Assembly: GCA_043808325.1 (NCBI GenBank)
Contig: JAZDEY010000064.1
Location: 83,908 to 147,907 of the forward strand
DNA length: 64,000 nt
Direction: 5' to 3'
Source of the DNA: JAZDEY01 sp043808325 [NCBI: Candidatus Eiseniibacteriota bacterium]
GTDB lineage: Bacteria > Arandabacterota > Arandabacteria > Arandabacterales
Part shown: positions 16,893 through 24,992 of the stretch, in pieces
How the letters are laid out: each line of letters starts with the position of its first letter
How positions within the stretch are numbered: position 1 is the stretch's first letter
Position numbers and translations under genes: made by a program
Notes under the pieces: model-generated
The model's database searches: none
The model's input: the letters and a program-made list of their open reading frames with translations, nothing else
What the model was told of the DNA's origin: nothing

Positions 16893-18026
16893 CTATTCTT
16901 CGATCAGCTCGACGTTGGCTCTCGGGATCACAGCGGTTGTGCCGTCTTCGAACTCCACACCCAGGACTCTTACCATCGCTTCGGTCTCCAGCTTCTGCAG
17001 CTCCGGGGGCAGCTCGGCCACCTTTCCAATCCTGCCGAAGTAGGGTTCTCGGATTGCTCTTACCGGGATCCCCACCTCAAGCCCCGATGACGGTGAATCG
17101 CCGACCATCTTGTCGCTCTTGGCCGAGAACGCGCCGCCGAGAGGAACAATTATTTCCGGTCTTATCACACCGGCCCTTATCTGGGTGGCGCCACTGATCG
17201 AGGTCTTCATGCCTTTGCGCGATACCAGCAGGTCGAAGGTTCTCTTGGCCATCGTCATCTCGCCGAAGCCTTCGGTCACGACCACGGTGAGTCCGATGTC
17301 CTCCGACCCCGTGATCGCCACACCCAGGTCATAACCCAGGATTGCCCTCAGGTCGGCGTCATCCATTCCGCCTGCCACCAGGGCTCTCGCTCCGACTTCG
17401 CGGGCGCGGTTCAGGGCTTCCATCGTAACAAGCGAGCCGCCCAAGAGGATCTTGTCTTTGTGGGAAGGATTTATGCGATCCGCGGTCAGCACCTGGTCGG
17501 GACGGTCGGCCACGACGTCAAGTATGCCGACGGCCTCTCCCCCGATGCCGAATATCCCCTGGACATAAGTCGCGGTGGAACGTACCAGCACCCCTTCATT
17601 CTCGTAGACTTCGACTATGTCGCCATCCACGAAGGCGTTCACTTCGACGGGGATCGCTTTCTCCCTGACGATCACCTGGCCGGTTATGTCGGACACCGAT
17701 TCGATTGTCCCCGAGACAGGCATCTTGCAATAGGACTTGAAAAGCCCAAAGAAGCTCTTGCTCTGGGCTATGATATCGCCCTCCTCAACCCACTCCCCCA
17801 ACTTGTGAATCATATGGCCATGGATGTCCTCTGGAAGCAGGCTCAGCTTGTTGGCAACGTTTACCGTCTGGACATTGCCGGGCAGCTGCGTATGAGCGAC
17901 GACGGTTTCGGCGGCCACATGATCGCCGACCTTCACGAGGACTTCGCCGTTAAGCGGCAGCCTTCTCTCTTTTCTTACCTCAGTTTGCTTGGAGACCCTG
18001 AGTCCGGGCGTGTAAGCATGTGCCAA
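16893..18026 (-). CDS. Sandwich/hybrid-barrel protein partner of the MutL-like ATPase
   Basis: 377 residues, apparently soluble and with no signal peptide. The N-terminus has two lipoyl/RnfC-like barrel-sandwich elements (GEVLVKVGDHVAAETVVA near residues 27-44, and VEEGDIIAQSKSFFGLFKS, PVSGTIESVSDITGQVIV near 80-120). A central alpha/beta region follows (EALNRAREVGARALVAGGMDDADLR). The last ~80 residues have beta-barrel (KOW/OB-like) features, VGIPVRAIREPYFGRIGKVAELP, ending in PRANVELIEE. No lipoyl-lysine motif is obvious. It sits 14 bases downstream of the MutL-like gene. I know such proteins only as hypothetical neighbours of MutL family genes; function is unknown. Confidence 0.75.
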   Translation of the reverse strand: MAHAYTPGLRVSKQTEVRKERRLPLNGEVLVKVGDHVAAETVVAHTQLPGNVQTVNVANKLSLLPEDIHGHMIHKLGEWVEEGDIIAQSKSFFGLFKSYCKMPVSGTIESVSDITGQVIVREKAIPVEVNAFVDGDIVEVYENEGVLVRSTATYVQGIFGIGGEAVGILDVVADRPDQVLTADRINPSHKDKILLGGSLVTMEALNRAREVGARALVAGGMDDADLRAILGYDLGVAITGSEDIGLTVVVTEGFGEMTMAKRTFDLLVSRKGMKTSISGATQIRAGVIRPEIIVPLGGAFSAKSDKMVGDSPSSGLEVGIPVRAIREPYFGRIGKVAELPPELQKLETEAMVRVLGVEFEDGTTAVIPRANVELIEE

Positions 18027-18040
18027 TTGTCATACCTCCA

Positions 18041-19855
18041 TCAACTTCGTTCTTCCGGGTATACGCTGAGGGCTTTGTTCCATTGCCTGAGCTTGCGCAC
18101 TCTCTCGTTCTTCTCCACAGGCAGGTTGAGCGGTCTCCCCCTTGTATCTATAACCAGACCCACAACCCCACCGTTGACCTCGGTGTGGAACTCCTTACCC
18201 TTGCCCAAGCCCACGTCGAAACCCCTGGCAGGCTTTATGGCGACCTTGGCCTTCTGGTCGACCTCAAGCGGAACCAGCACCATTTCACCGAAGTTGACGG
18301 ATTTCTCTTCACTGGTCCCGTCTGCCCGATCGATCTTAACGTGGACACACGGGCTTCCTTCCTTAGCGAGCCCGACCGGCGCGATGCACGTACCCAGCCG
18401 GATAAGACAGTCCTTGTTGAAGACCTCGAGCGCCGCCTTGGGATGCACTTGCGCGAGCACTCCGAGCTGCGGCATCATGAAGATACTGTCCACCGCCAGA
18501 TGGGTCACGCCCTCGGGCCGGAAGCCGTCGATCAGCATAAACGCAGCCTGCGCCCTGCGCGGCGCATGGGAGAGCACCCCGCCGCTTCCCACCAGGATAT
18601 CCAGCCTCATCATATCGACCAGCGTGGCGCCGCTCTCGGCCTGTTCGAAGGTATCCGAGATCGTCCTCTCCTGCTGGACGCCTTTGAGGCCCACGGCAAG
18701 AAGTTTGTGTTGCACGAACGCAAGCCTCAAGGCTTCCCGGGAGATCGCCTGCTCGATCATCAGCTCCTCCAGCGTCTGGGGCACGGTGGTAGGTCGGATC
18801 ATCTTGTTCTTGATCCGGTTCCTGAGATCGGCCTCCTCCACATCGAAAGGCACCCATCTGAGAATATTGGCGACCGTGGCTTCAGCGAGCACATTGGATA
18901 TGGAATAGCTCATGCCGAGATTGGCGCTCACGGTTCGGTTAAAGACTTCACCAAAAACCGAGAAGACGTCGGTGGTAGCTCCGCCTATGTCAACGCCGAC
19001 AACATTGATTTTCTCAATCCTGGCAATCAACTGCATGATGTCCCCTACGGCGGCCGGTGTAGGCATGATGGGAACCGGTGTCCAGTCGAGCAGCCTGCCG
19101 TAGCCGGGAGCGTGCTTCATCACATGTTCCAGAAAGAGATCCTGAATCTTGAGCCGGGCCGGCTGCAGGTTTTCCCTCTCAAGAACCGGCCTCAGGTTAT
19201 CGGTAATGGTCAAACTGGTCTTGGTCTCAAGCCGATCCTTGACGATCTCTCGGGCATCGACATTGCCGGCATAGATCACGGGCAGCGAATAACCCATTCC
19301 CAGCCGCGGTCTCGGATCGGCAGCCCCGATTAGCTCCGCAAGTTCGGCAACGTGAGTGGTGGTCCCGCCGTCGATCCCTCCCGACAGCAGGATCATGTCA
19401 GGCCGCAGACTTCTTATCCTCGCGATCTTGACGTGGGGTGCCCGCTGGTCATTTGAGGCGATCACGTCCATCACGATCGCCCCGGCCCCCAGGGCCGCGC
19501 GCTGGGCACTCTCGGCGGTCATCTCCTTCACGACGCCGGCAACCATCATCTGGAGTCCACCGCCCGCCGAGGAAGTAGAAACGTAAAGATCGGTCCCCAT
19601 CTTGCCTTGTTTCGGAGAGAGTATCTTGCCGTCCTTTATGAATTCCCTTCCCGTAAGGTCCTCAACCTCGGCCACCGCATTCAGGACTCCGCACGTTACG
19701 TCTTCAAACGGCGCCTCGACCGTTGTGGGAGCCTCCCCTCTGACGATAAGACGATACTCATCGCCGCGCTTCTCTATCAGAATCGCTTTGGTAGTCGTGC
19801 TCCCGCAGTCGGTCGCGATTATGGTCTCGATCTCTTTGGGGTCCCTAGTTGCCAT
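18041..19855 (-). CDS. MutL/GlmL-family ATPase (ASKHA fold)
   Basis: 604 residues with ASKHA-type ATPase features: IIATDCGSTTTKAILIEK (phosphate-1, residues about 11-28), AGAIVMDVIASNDQ, SGGIDGGTTTHVAELAELIG, NVVGVDIGGATTDVFSVFG (second phosphate loop) and LVGSGGVLSHAP-like (ILVGSGGVLSHAPRR). This is the arrangement of MutL/GlmL, the proposed reactivating chaperone of glutamate and related cobalamin-dependent mutases. No mutase S or E subunit occurs in the window. It is downstream of the small protein at 19869 and is followed by the barrel protein, the FN3 membrane protein and three other membrane proteins. An energy-providing role for a membrane complex is therefore a reasonable alternative. 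The gap to each neighbour is about 13-14 bases. Confidence 0.85.
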   Translation of the reverse strand: MATRDPKEIETIIATDCGSTTTKAILIEKRGDEYRLIVRGEAPTTVEAPFEDVTCGVLNAVAEVEDLTGREFIKDGKILSPKQGKMGTDLYVSTSSAGGGLQMMVAGVVKEMTAESAQRAALGAGAIVMDVIASNDQRAPHVKIARIRSLRPDMILLSGGIDGGTTTHVAELAELIGAADPRPRLGMGYSLPVIYAGNVDAREIVKDRLETKTSLTITDNLRPVLERENLQPARLKIQDLFLEHVMKHAPGYGRLLDWTPVPIMPTPAAVGDIMQLIARIEKINVVGVDIGGATTDVFSVFGEVFNRTVSANLGMSYSISNVLAEATVANILRWVPFDVEEADLRNRIKNKMIRPTTVPQTLEELMIEQAISREALRLAFVQHKLLAVGLKGVQQERTISDTFEQAESGATLVDMMRLDILVGSGGVLSHAPRRAQAAFMLIDGFRPEGVTHLAVDSIFMMPQLGVLAQVHPKAALEVFNKDCLIRLGTCIAPVGLAKEGSPCVHVKIDRADGTSEEKSVNFGEMVLVPLEVDQKAKVAIKPARGFDVGLGKGKEFHTEVNGGVVGLVIDTRGRPLNLPVEKNERVRKLRQWNKALSVYPEERS

Positions 19856-19868
19856 CTACCACCTCACG

Positions 19869-20276
19869 CTATTGCTTCCGTTTCCGCTTCTTCTCTGCCT
19901 TCTCTACCTTCTTCTCCTGTTTCTCTCGTTCGGCAAATTCAGCTTCCAGATCCTCGACCTTTCGTACGAGTCGCTCCCAGTTGCCCCTGTCTTCCATCAG
20001 CAGGGCAAACCGCTGATACTGCGCGAAGTTGAACAGGGTCTGAACAAAAGGTTCTAGGAAAATTAGCAATTGCCCACCCAGAAAGGCAAGAGGTTTGCTT
20101 GATTCCAGCAAAAAGATCGCCGGCACGCTCATCCTCATGCGGACGATTCTCTGGGCGACCTTGAGCACAAGGGCCTCGTCCTCACCGGTGAATTCGGTCC
20201 CCCGGTCGCGTCCGCTATCCGGGACCGTCCCCGGGGTTTCTATTGAACCTCTTCGAAATGAAGGCCAAAACCTCAT
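19869..20276 (-). CDS. Small conserved-looking protein upstream of the MutL-like ATPase
   Basis: 135 residues. The centre, SVPAIFLLESSKPLAFLGGQ followed by LLIFLEPFVQTLF (about residues 51-82), looks like an amphipathic or membrane-associated helix pair. A charged coiled-coil tail follows (ERLVRKVEDLEAEFAEREKQ and a Lys/Glu-rich end). I have an impression of similar short proteins beside MutL-type genes but cannot name a family. The ATG at 20276 has GGGAG eight bases upstream. The gene overlaps the PH-like membrane protein gene by 62 bases, an unusually long overlap. It may serve as a membrane adaptor for the ATPase. Confidence 0.7.
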   Translation of the reverse strand: MRFWPSFRRGSIETPGTVPDSGRDRGTEFTGEDEALVLKVAQRIVRMRMSVPAIFLLESSKPLAFLGGQLLIFLEPFVQTLFNFAQYQRFALLMEDRGNWERLVRKVEDLEAEFAEREKQEKKVEKAEKKRKRKQ

Positions 20277-20667
20277 CTTTGTTGCTCCCGTAAAGCAGTC
20301 TGGTTGAGCGAAAGGGCTCCAGCCGCGAGGGCCTATCGAACGGTGACAGGGTTACCCCTTTCCTATCAACATAGTACTTCTTGAAATGCGACCATCGCTT
20401 GGCGATGGTCCCAAAGGAAGACTTGACGGTTACCTGGTCCGCATCCAGACGATAAGTGGTTCTCCCGAAGTAGGTGTGAAGGGACGCGAAGAGGAGCAGC
20501 ACCGATAGGACCGCCAGGTAAGGTTCCTTGAAAGCCACGAAGATCAAGAACCCGACTGCCAGTATCACGGCGATCACAATCGCCGACCGCACGGCGCTCT
20601 CCTTGAAGGGCCGCACGCTCCACTCGAGCGGAGCGACCGGCTGGCCCTCCTCGCTACTCTGCGACAT
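20215..20667 (-). CDS. Membrane protein with PH-like domain
   Basis: About 150 residues: a short cytoplasmic N-terminus, two helices (about 29-46 and 52-68, [20 protein letters not shown] and [17 protein letters not shown]), then a small beta-rich domain ([36 protein letters not shown]) that looks like a bacterial PH domain. The ATG at 20667 has AGGAGG upstream and overlaps the end of gcvPB by 14 bases; a longer frame starting at 20730 would run far into gcvPB. It bridges the glycine cleavage genes and the MutL-linked block. The domain call is by pattern only. Confidence 0.7.
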   Translation of the reverse strand: MSQSSEEGQPVAPLEWSVRPFKESAVRSAIVIAVILAVGFLIFVAFKEPYLAVLSVLLLFASLHTYFGRTTYRLDADQVTVKSSFGTIAKRWSHFKKYYVDRKGVTLSPFDRPSRLEPFRSTRLLYGSNKDEVLAFISKRFNRNPGDGPG

Positions 20668-22096
20668 CGAGCCTCCTGGCCGCCAGGCCTTCGTCAACCC
20701 TGCCCACGGGCGTCGTATAGGGGGCGCCACGCACCATCTCGGGGTTGGTCTTGACCTCCATCGCTATCTCCAGCATCGCCTCCGCAAACCTGTCCAGAGT
20801 TTCCCTGGACTCGGTCTCAGTCGGCTCTATCATGAGCGCTTCTTCAACTATCAGCGGAAAGTAGACCGTGGGCGGATGGAACCCATAGTCCATGAGGCGT
20901 TTGGCGATGTCGATCGTCTTTGCTCCCGCGACGGCCTTGTCCTTGCCTGACAGCACAAACTCGTGTTTGCAGGCAGTGTCATAGGGCAATATGAAATTCG
21001 ATTTGAGTTTCGAGAGCAGATAATTGGCATTGACGATTGCCCCCTCGGCCGCCTGCCTGAGACCCTCGGCGCCGGTCATCAGAAGATAGCAATACGCCTT
21101 GACAATAACACCGAAGTTGCCATAGAAGGTATGAACTCTTCCGATCGACTTGGGTCTATCGTGGATCACGCGATAGCCCTGGCTTCCTCTTTCGACAAGG
21201 GGCACCGGCAGATAGGGAGCAAGGCTCGCCTTCACCGCAACCGGCCCCGAGCCGGGACCTCCGCCGCCGTGGGGAGTGGAGAAGGTCTTGTGCAGGTTGA
21301 GATGCACCACGTCGACGCCGAAATCGCCGGGCCGCGATATTCCCAGAAGCGCGTTCATGTTGGCGCCGTCCATATAGACCAGTCCACCGGCATTGTGAAT
21401 CATCTCGGCGATGCGCGCGATGTGGGTCTCGAACAGGCCCAGCGTATTGGGATTTGTGATCATGAGCGCTGCAACGTCTTTGTCCAGGTGGGGCTTAAGA
21501 GCCTCGGGATCGATCCTTCCGTCGGGACCCGACTTGATTTCGACTGCCTGATAGCCGGCTATACGCACGCTGGCCGGGTTGGTGCCATGTGCGGAATCGG
21601 GAATCAATACCTTCTTCCGCGGATTTCCGCGGTCCTCGTGATACGCCCTCACCAGCAACATCCCGGTGAACTCACCGTGGGCCCCGGCGGCGGGAGCCAT
21701 GGTGATGTCATCCATCCCCGCGATCTCGCAAAGGGCCCGGCCCATCTCGTAGATCACTCCCAGGGCGCCCTGGGCCAAAGTATCATCGACCATCGGATGC
21801 AGCTCGGACAGCCCCTCGTACGCAGCAACCTGTTCGTTGACCTTGGGGTTGTACTTCATGGTGCACGACCCGAGGGGATAGAGATCCCTATCGACGTGAT
21901 GATTGAGTACTGAGAGGTTGACGAAGTGCCTCACGATCTCGGGCTCGGATACCTCGGGCAGAGCGGCCGCGATCTTCCGGAGGGCCCCGGCGGGAAGCAC
22001 AGTCTCGGGCTCGACCGCGGGCACGTCGGGAGCAGGCAGAGAATAGCCCCGCTTGCCCGGGCGACTCTTCTGGAATATTGTGCCTTCCTGGACCAC
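20654..22096 (-). CDS. gcvPB: Glycine dehydrogenase (decarboxylating) subunit 2
   Basis: 480 residues, the usual length for the second half of the split P-protein. It carries the PLP lysine in [18 protein letters not shown] (around residue 270), matching GcvPB of clostridial and thermophile type. With GcvPA it decarboxylates glycine and loads the aminomethyl group on lipoyl-GcvH. The start is GTG at 22096, two bases after the gcvPA stop, so the two subunits are co-translated. The order gcvT-gcvH-gcvPA-gcvPB is the standard operon. The N-terminus ([14 protein letters not shown]) agrees with the family. Confidence 0.96.
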   Translation of the reverse strand: MVQEGTIFQKSRPGKRGYSLPAPDVPAVEPETVLPAGALRKIAAALPEVSEPEIVRHFVNLSVLNHHVDRDLYPLGSCTMKYNPKVNEQVAAYEGLSELHPMVDDTLAQGALGVIYEMGRALCEIAGMDDITMAPAAGAHGEFTGMLLVRAYHEDRGNPRKKVLIPDSAHGTNPASVRIAGYQAVEIKSGPDGRIDPEALKPHLDKDVAALMITNPNTLGLFETHIARIAEMIHNAGGLVYMDGANMNALLGISRPGDFGVDVVHLNLHKTFSTPHGGGGPGSGPVAVKASLAPYLPVPLVERGSQGYRVIHDRPKSIGRVHTFYGNFGVIVKAYCYLLMTGAEGLRQAAEGAIVNANYLLSKLKSNFILPYDTACKHEFVLSGKDKAVAGAKTIDIAKRLMDYGFHPPTVYFPLIVEEALMIEPTETESRETLDRFAEAMLEIAMEVKTNPEMVRGAPYTTPVGRVDEGLAARRLDVAE

Positions 22097-22098
22097 GC

Positions 22099-23451
22099 TT
22101 AAGCCACCTCCCCTCTCACCACGCGCGCCATCGTATCCACCAGCCTGTCTATTTCAGCCTTGGTCCGTTTCTCGGTGAATGAGATCAAAAGAGAATTCTC
22201 AGCGTCGCGATGGAAGATGCCGAGGGGCAGGCCCGCCAGTATGTGCTCGGCGGCAAGGGCCCGAACCACATTCCTGGAATCGATAGGCAGGCGAATGACA
22301 AACTCCTTGAAGAAGGGTCCGCGGAATTCGAGGTTGAGTCCGCGGCCCGCGAAAGCCCGCTGGGCATAGACGGCTTTGGCGAGGCAGAGCCGCGCCAACT
22401 CCTCGAGGCCGGCCTTGCCGAGCCAGCACAGATAGATCGCCGCACGGAGAGCCATAAGGGCCTCGTTGGTGCAGATGTTCGAGGTAGCTTTCTCCCTCCT
22501 TATATGCTGCTCGCGGGTCTGAAGCGTCAGGCAGAAACAAGCCCTGCCGTTCTTGTCCACCGTCCTGCCGACGATCCTGCCCGGGATTCTCCGAATGTGC
22601 TCCCTCTTGGTAGCCATGAACCCTAGGTAAGGCCCGCCAAAACTCAAGTGGTTACCCAGCGACTGACCTTCTCCGACCACGATGTCGGCGCCATACTCCG
22701 AAGGTGCAGCGAGAATCCCCAGGGATATCGGGTCGACCGAGACCAAGTAAAGCGCACCGCATGCTCTGGCAATTTCGCCGATCGCACGGCAGTCTTCGAC
22801 TATGCCGAAAAAGTTGGGAACATCAATGACGACACAGCAGGTCCGGTCGTTGACCAGGGATTTCACCTCCGCCGGGTCCGTGGAGCCCCCCTGCCAGCCG
22901 GTCGCCTTGACCGTAATCCCGGTTGCCTTGAGGTATGTCCGCAGGACCTCGAGCCTCATGGGATTCAAGCAGCCGCTCACCACGATCTCCCGCCTGCCGT
23001 TAATGGCATTGGCCACGAGGACCGCCTCGGCCAGCGCCGTGCCGCCATCGTAAAGCGAGGCATTCGATACATCCATACCGGTCAGCCGGGTGATCAAAGA
23101 CTGAAACTCATATATCGTCTGTAGGGTACCCTGGCTCACTTCAGGCTGATAGGGCGTATAGGCGGTGTAGAATTCGGACCTGCCGCTCAGGTCGTCGACC
23201 ACGCTGGGCACAAAATGGTCGTAAGCTCCTCCGCCCAGGAAACACAGCCACTGGTCGCCCGAGGCATTGCAGGCCGCGAGATGCTTGAGGTGAACTCTCG
23301 CCTCAAGTTCCGACAGGGGCTGCGGCAGCCGGAGTTGGCGCTTGAGCCTGACATCCCCAGGTATGTCGGCGAGCAGATCCTCGATCGAGCCTACCCCAAT
23401 GTCGCGGAGCATCTGGGCTCGCCCCTCGCCTCCCACCGGAAGAAAGTTCAT
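22099..23451 (-). CDS. gcvPA: Glycine dehydrogenase (decarboxylating) subunit 1
   Basis: 450 residues, the N-terminal half of the split P-protein. Family motifs visible are [51 protein letters not shown] and [12 protein letters not shown]. It pairs with GcvPB to form the alpha2beta2 glycine decarboxylase. The ATG at 23451 is chosen because GGGGAG lies eight bases before it and it follows the GcvH stop by five bases. The longer frame to 23544 would run inside gcvH. Cofactor and reaction as for GcvPB. The C-terminus is normal. Confidence 0.96.
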   Translation of the reverse strand: MNFLPVGGEGRAQMLRDIGVGSIEDLLADIPGDVRLKRQLRLPQPLSELEARVHLKHLAACNASGDQWLCFLGGGAYDHFVPSVVDDLSGRSEFYTAYTPYQPEVSQGTLQTIYEFQSLITRLTGMDVSNASLYDGGTALAEAVLVANAINGRREIVVSGCLNPMRLEVLRTYLKATGITVKATGWQGGSTDPAEVKSLVNDRTCCVVIDVPNFFGIVEDCRAIGEIARACGALYLVSVDPISLGILAAPSEYGADIVVGEGQSLGNHLSFGGPYLGFMATKREHIRRIPGRIVGRTVDKNGRACFCLTLQTREQHIRREKATSNICTNEALMALRAAIYLCWLGKAGLEELARLCLAKAVYAQRAFAGRGLNLEFRGPFFKEFVIRLPIDSRNVVRALAAEHILAGLPLGIFHRDAENSLLISFTEKRTKAEIDRLVDTMARVVRGEVA

Positions 23452-23456
23452 AGGTC

Positions 23457-23834
23457 TTACTCCCCCACAAGCTGCCGATACTCGGCCGCTTTCATCAATG
23501 TGGCAAGCTCCCGTTTGTCCGCAATTCTGACCCTGATCATCCAACCGTCACCATAGGGCGAGGATTTTATGACATCAGGGGCGGCGCCAAGAGCGTCATT
23601 GGCCTCGATAACCTCACCCGAGATCGGGGCGTACAGGTCACTGACGGCCTTGACCGCCTCGACGGTTCCAAAAGGTTTCATGGATTCGACCCTGGTCCCG
23701 GCCGCGGGCAGCTCGACATAGACGATATCGCCCAGTTGGTTCTGAGCATAATCGGTTATGCCGATGGTAGCGACATCACCCTCGGCCTTGACCCATTCAT
23801 GCTCCTTGGTATAAAGCAGGTCATCCTGAACCAT
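23457..23834 (-). CDS. gcvH: Glycine cleavage system H protein (lipoyl carrier)
   Basis: 125 residues, normal for GcvH. The lipoylated lysine is K62 in TVEAVKAVSDLY. Other family features are YTKEHEWVK at the N-terminus, GITDYAQNQLGDIVYVELP and PYGDGWMIRV. It shuttles the aminomethyl group between P- and T-proteins. The ATG at 23834 has AAAGGAG seven bases upstream; a GTG one codon earlier is the less likely alternative. It lies 15 bases after gcvT and five before gcvPA. The LipM-like protein at the end of this operon may modify it. Confidence 0.97.
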   Translation of the reverse strand: MVQDDLLYTKEHEWVKAEGDVATIGITDYAQNQLGDIVYVELPAAGTRVESMKPFGTVEAVKAVSDLYAPISGEVIEANDALGAAPDVIKSSPYGDGWMIRVRIADKRELATLMKAAEYRQLVGE

Positions 23835-23849
23835 CACCCAATCTCCTTT

Positions 23850-24944
23850 CTATTTGTGCGATGCTCTCTTGTAGAAAGGTCCCTTCTGGAAAACGGCATC
23901 CACCAGATGGCCTCGGACGTCGATCTTGAAGGCCGTGTCCTGACGCGCGAACCGGGAGTCGACATATGCCAGCGCAATACCACACTGGAGGGACGGCGAG
24001 AAGCCGCCGCTGGTGACCGCGCCAACCGCGCGGCCGTCCACGACCACGGGATGGCCGTGCCGCGGAACACGCTTGGAATCCGAACGAAGGCCGATCAGCT
24101 TGCGCGGTAGGCCCTGCTTAAGCTGCGCCTCAAGCGCGTCCTTGCCGGTGAAGTCCCCCTTATCCATCTTAACGACCCAGCCAAGTCCGGCCTCAAGCGG
24201 CGTGGTCGTCTCATCCATGTCACTGCCATGAAGCCTGTACGCCATCTCAAGCCTCAGGGTATCCCGCGCGCCCAGCCCGCAGGGTTGGGGCCTGACGGCG
24301 CCCTGCATCAAGAGGTCCCAGACGGTCTCGGCCTTGCCGGCATCCATGTAGATCTCGAAGCCGTCCTCACCGGTGTATCCGGTTCTCGAAATGAAACAAT
24401 CGACATCGCCGATGCGGGAGGGCAGCGCAAAGAAGTAATCCAGGCCCGAGACGTCGTCGCGCGTGAGCGGCACCAGCACATCCAGAGCTCCGGGACCCTG
24501 AAGCGCAATCTGCCCGGTCGCTGCACTCCGGTCGGCCAACTTTACATCCACGCCGGCCCTTGCTTCGAGCCATTGGAAGACCCGTTCGGCATTGGAAGCA
24601 TTGGGCACCAGTAAATAATCATCGGTTCTTCGATAGACTATCAGATCATCGATCACGCCGCCGCGATCGTTAAGCACAGTGGTATACTGAGCCTGAAAGG
24701 GCGCCAGATTTGTCACATCGTTGGTAGTGGCCCGGTTAAGCCAGGCAAGGGCGCCGCCGCCTGAGACCGTGATCTCGCCCATGTGGGAGACATCGAAGAT
24801 CCCGACGTGGCTTCGTACACTCAAGTGCTCCTTGACGATACCGGAGTATTCGACAGGCATATAGAAGCCCGCGAACGCAACCATCTTGCCTGCCAGCCCA
24901 ATATGCCTGGAGTAGAGCGGTGTCTTTCTGGTTTCGGTTGCTAT
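23850..24944 (-). CDS. gcvT: Aminomethyltransferase (glycine cleavage T protein), with an apparent ATA start
   Basis: About 364 residues from the proposed start. T-protein takes the aminomethyl group from GcvH and makes methylenetetrahydrofolate. Motifs seen: VGIFDVSHMGEI, NDRGGVIDDLIVYR, ARAGVDVKLAD, GYTGEDGFEIY, LGARDTLRLEM. The first ATG (24884) is internal, because the coding frame upstream still encodes the conserved N-terminus TPLYSRHIGLAGKM. Between that segment and the in-frame TAA stop there is no ATG, GTG or TTG. The only near-cognate codon in the usual place is ATA at 24944, giving (M)ATETRKTPLY, with GGGGGAG seven bases upstream. Either an unusual AUA start is used or a base error changed ATG. 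Starting at 24884 would delete about 20 conserved residues. First of the gcv genes, 48 bases after uvrA. Confidence 0.9.
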   Translation of the reverse strand: MATETRKTPLYSRHIGLAGKMVAFAGFYMPVEYSGIVKEHLSVRSHVGIFDVSHMGEITVSGGGALAWLNRATTNDVTNLAPFQAQYTTVLNDRGGVIDDLIVYRRTDDYLLVPNASNAERVFQWLEARAGVDVKLADRSAATGQIALQGPGALDVLVPLTRDDVSGLDYFFALPSRIGDVDCFISRTGYTGEDGFEIYMDAGKAETVWDLLMQGAVRPQPCGLGARDTLRLEMAYRLHGSDMDETTTPLEAGLGWVVKMDKGDFTGKDALEAQLKQGLPRKLIGLRSDSKRVPRHGHPVVVDGRAVGAVTSGGFSPSLQCGIALAYVDSRFARQDTAFKIDVRGHLVDAVFQKGPFYKRASHK

Positions 24945-24992
24945 GGTCTCGCTCCCCCTTTACCTCGCCCTTGGCCCGAGAAACACGATAGC

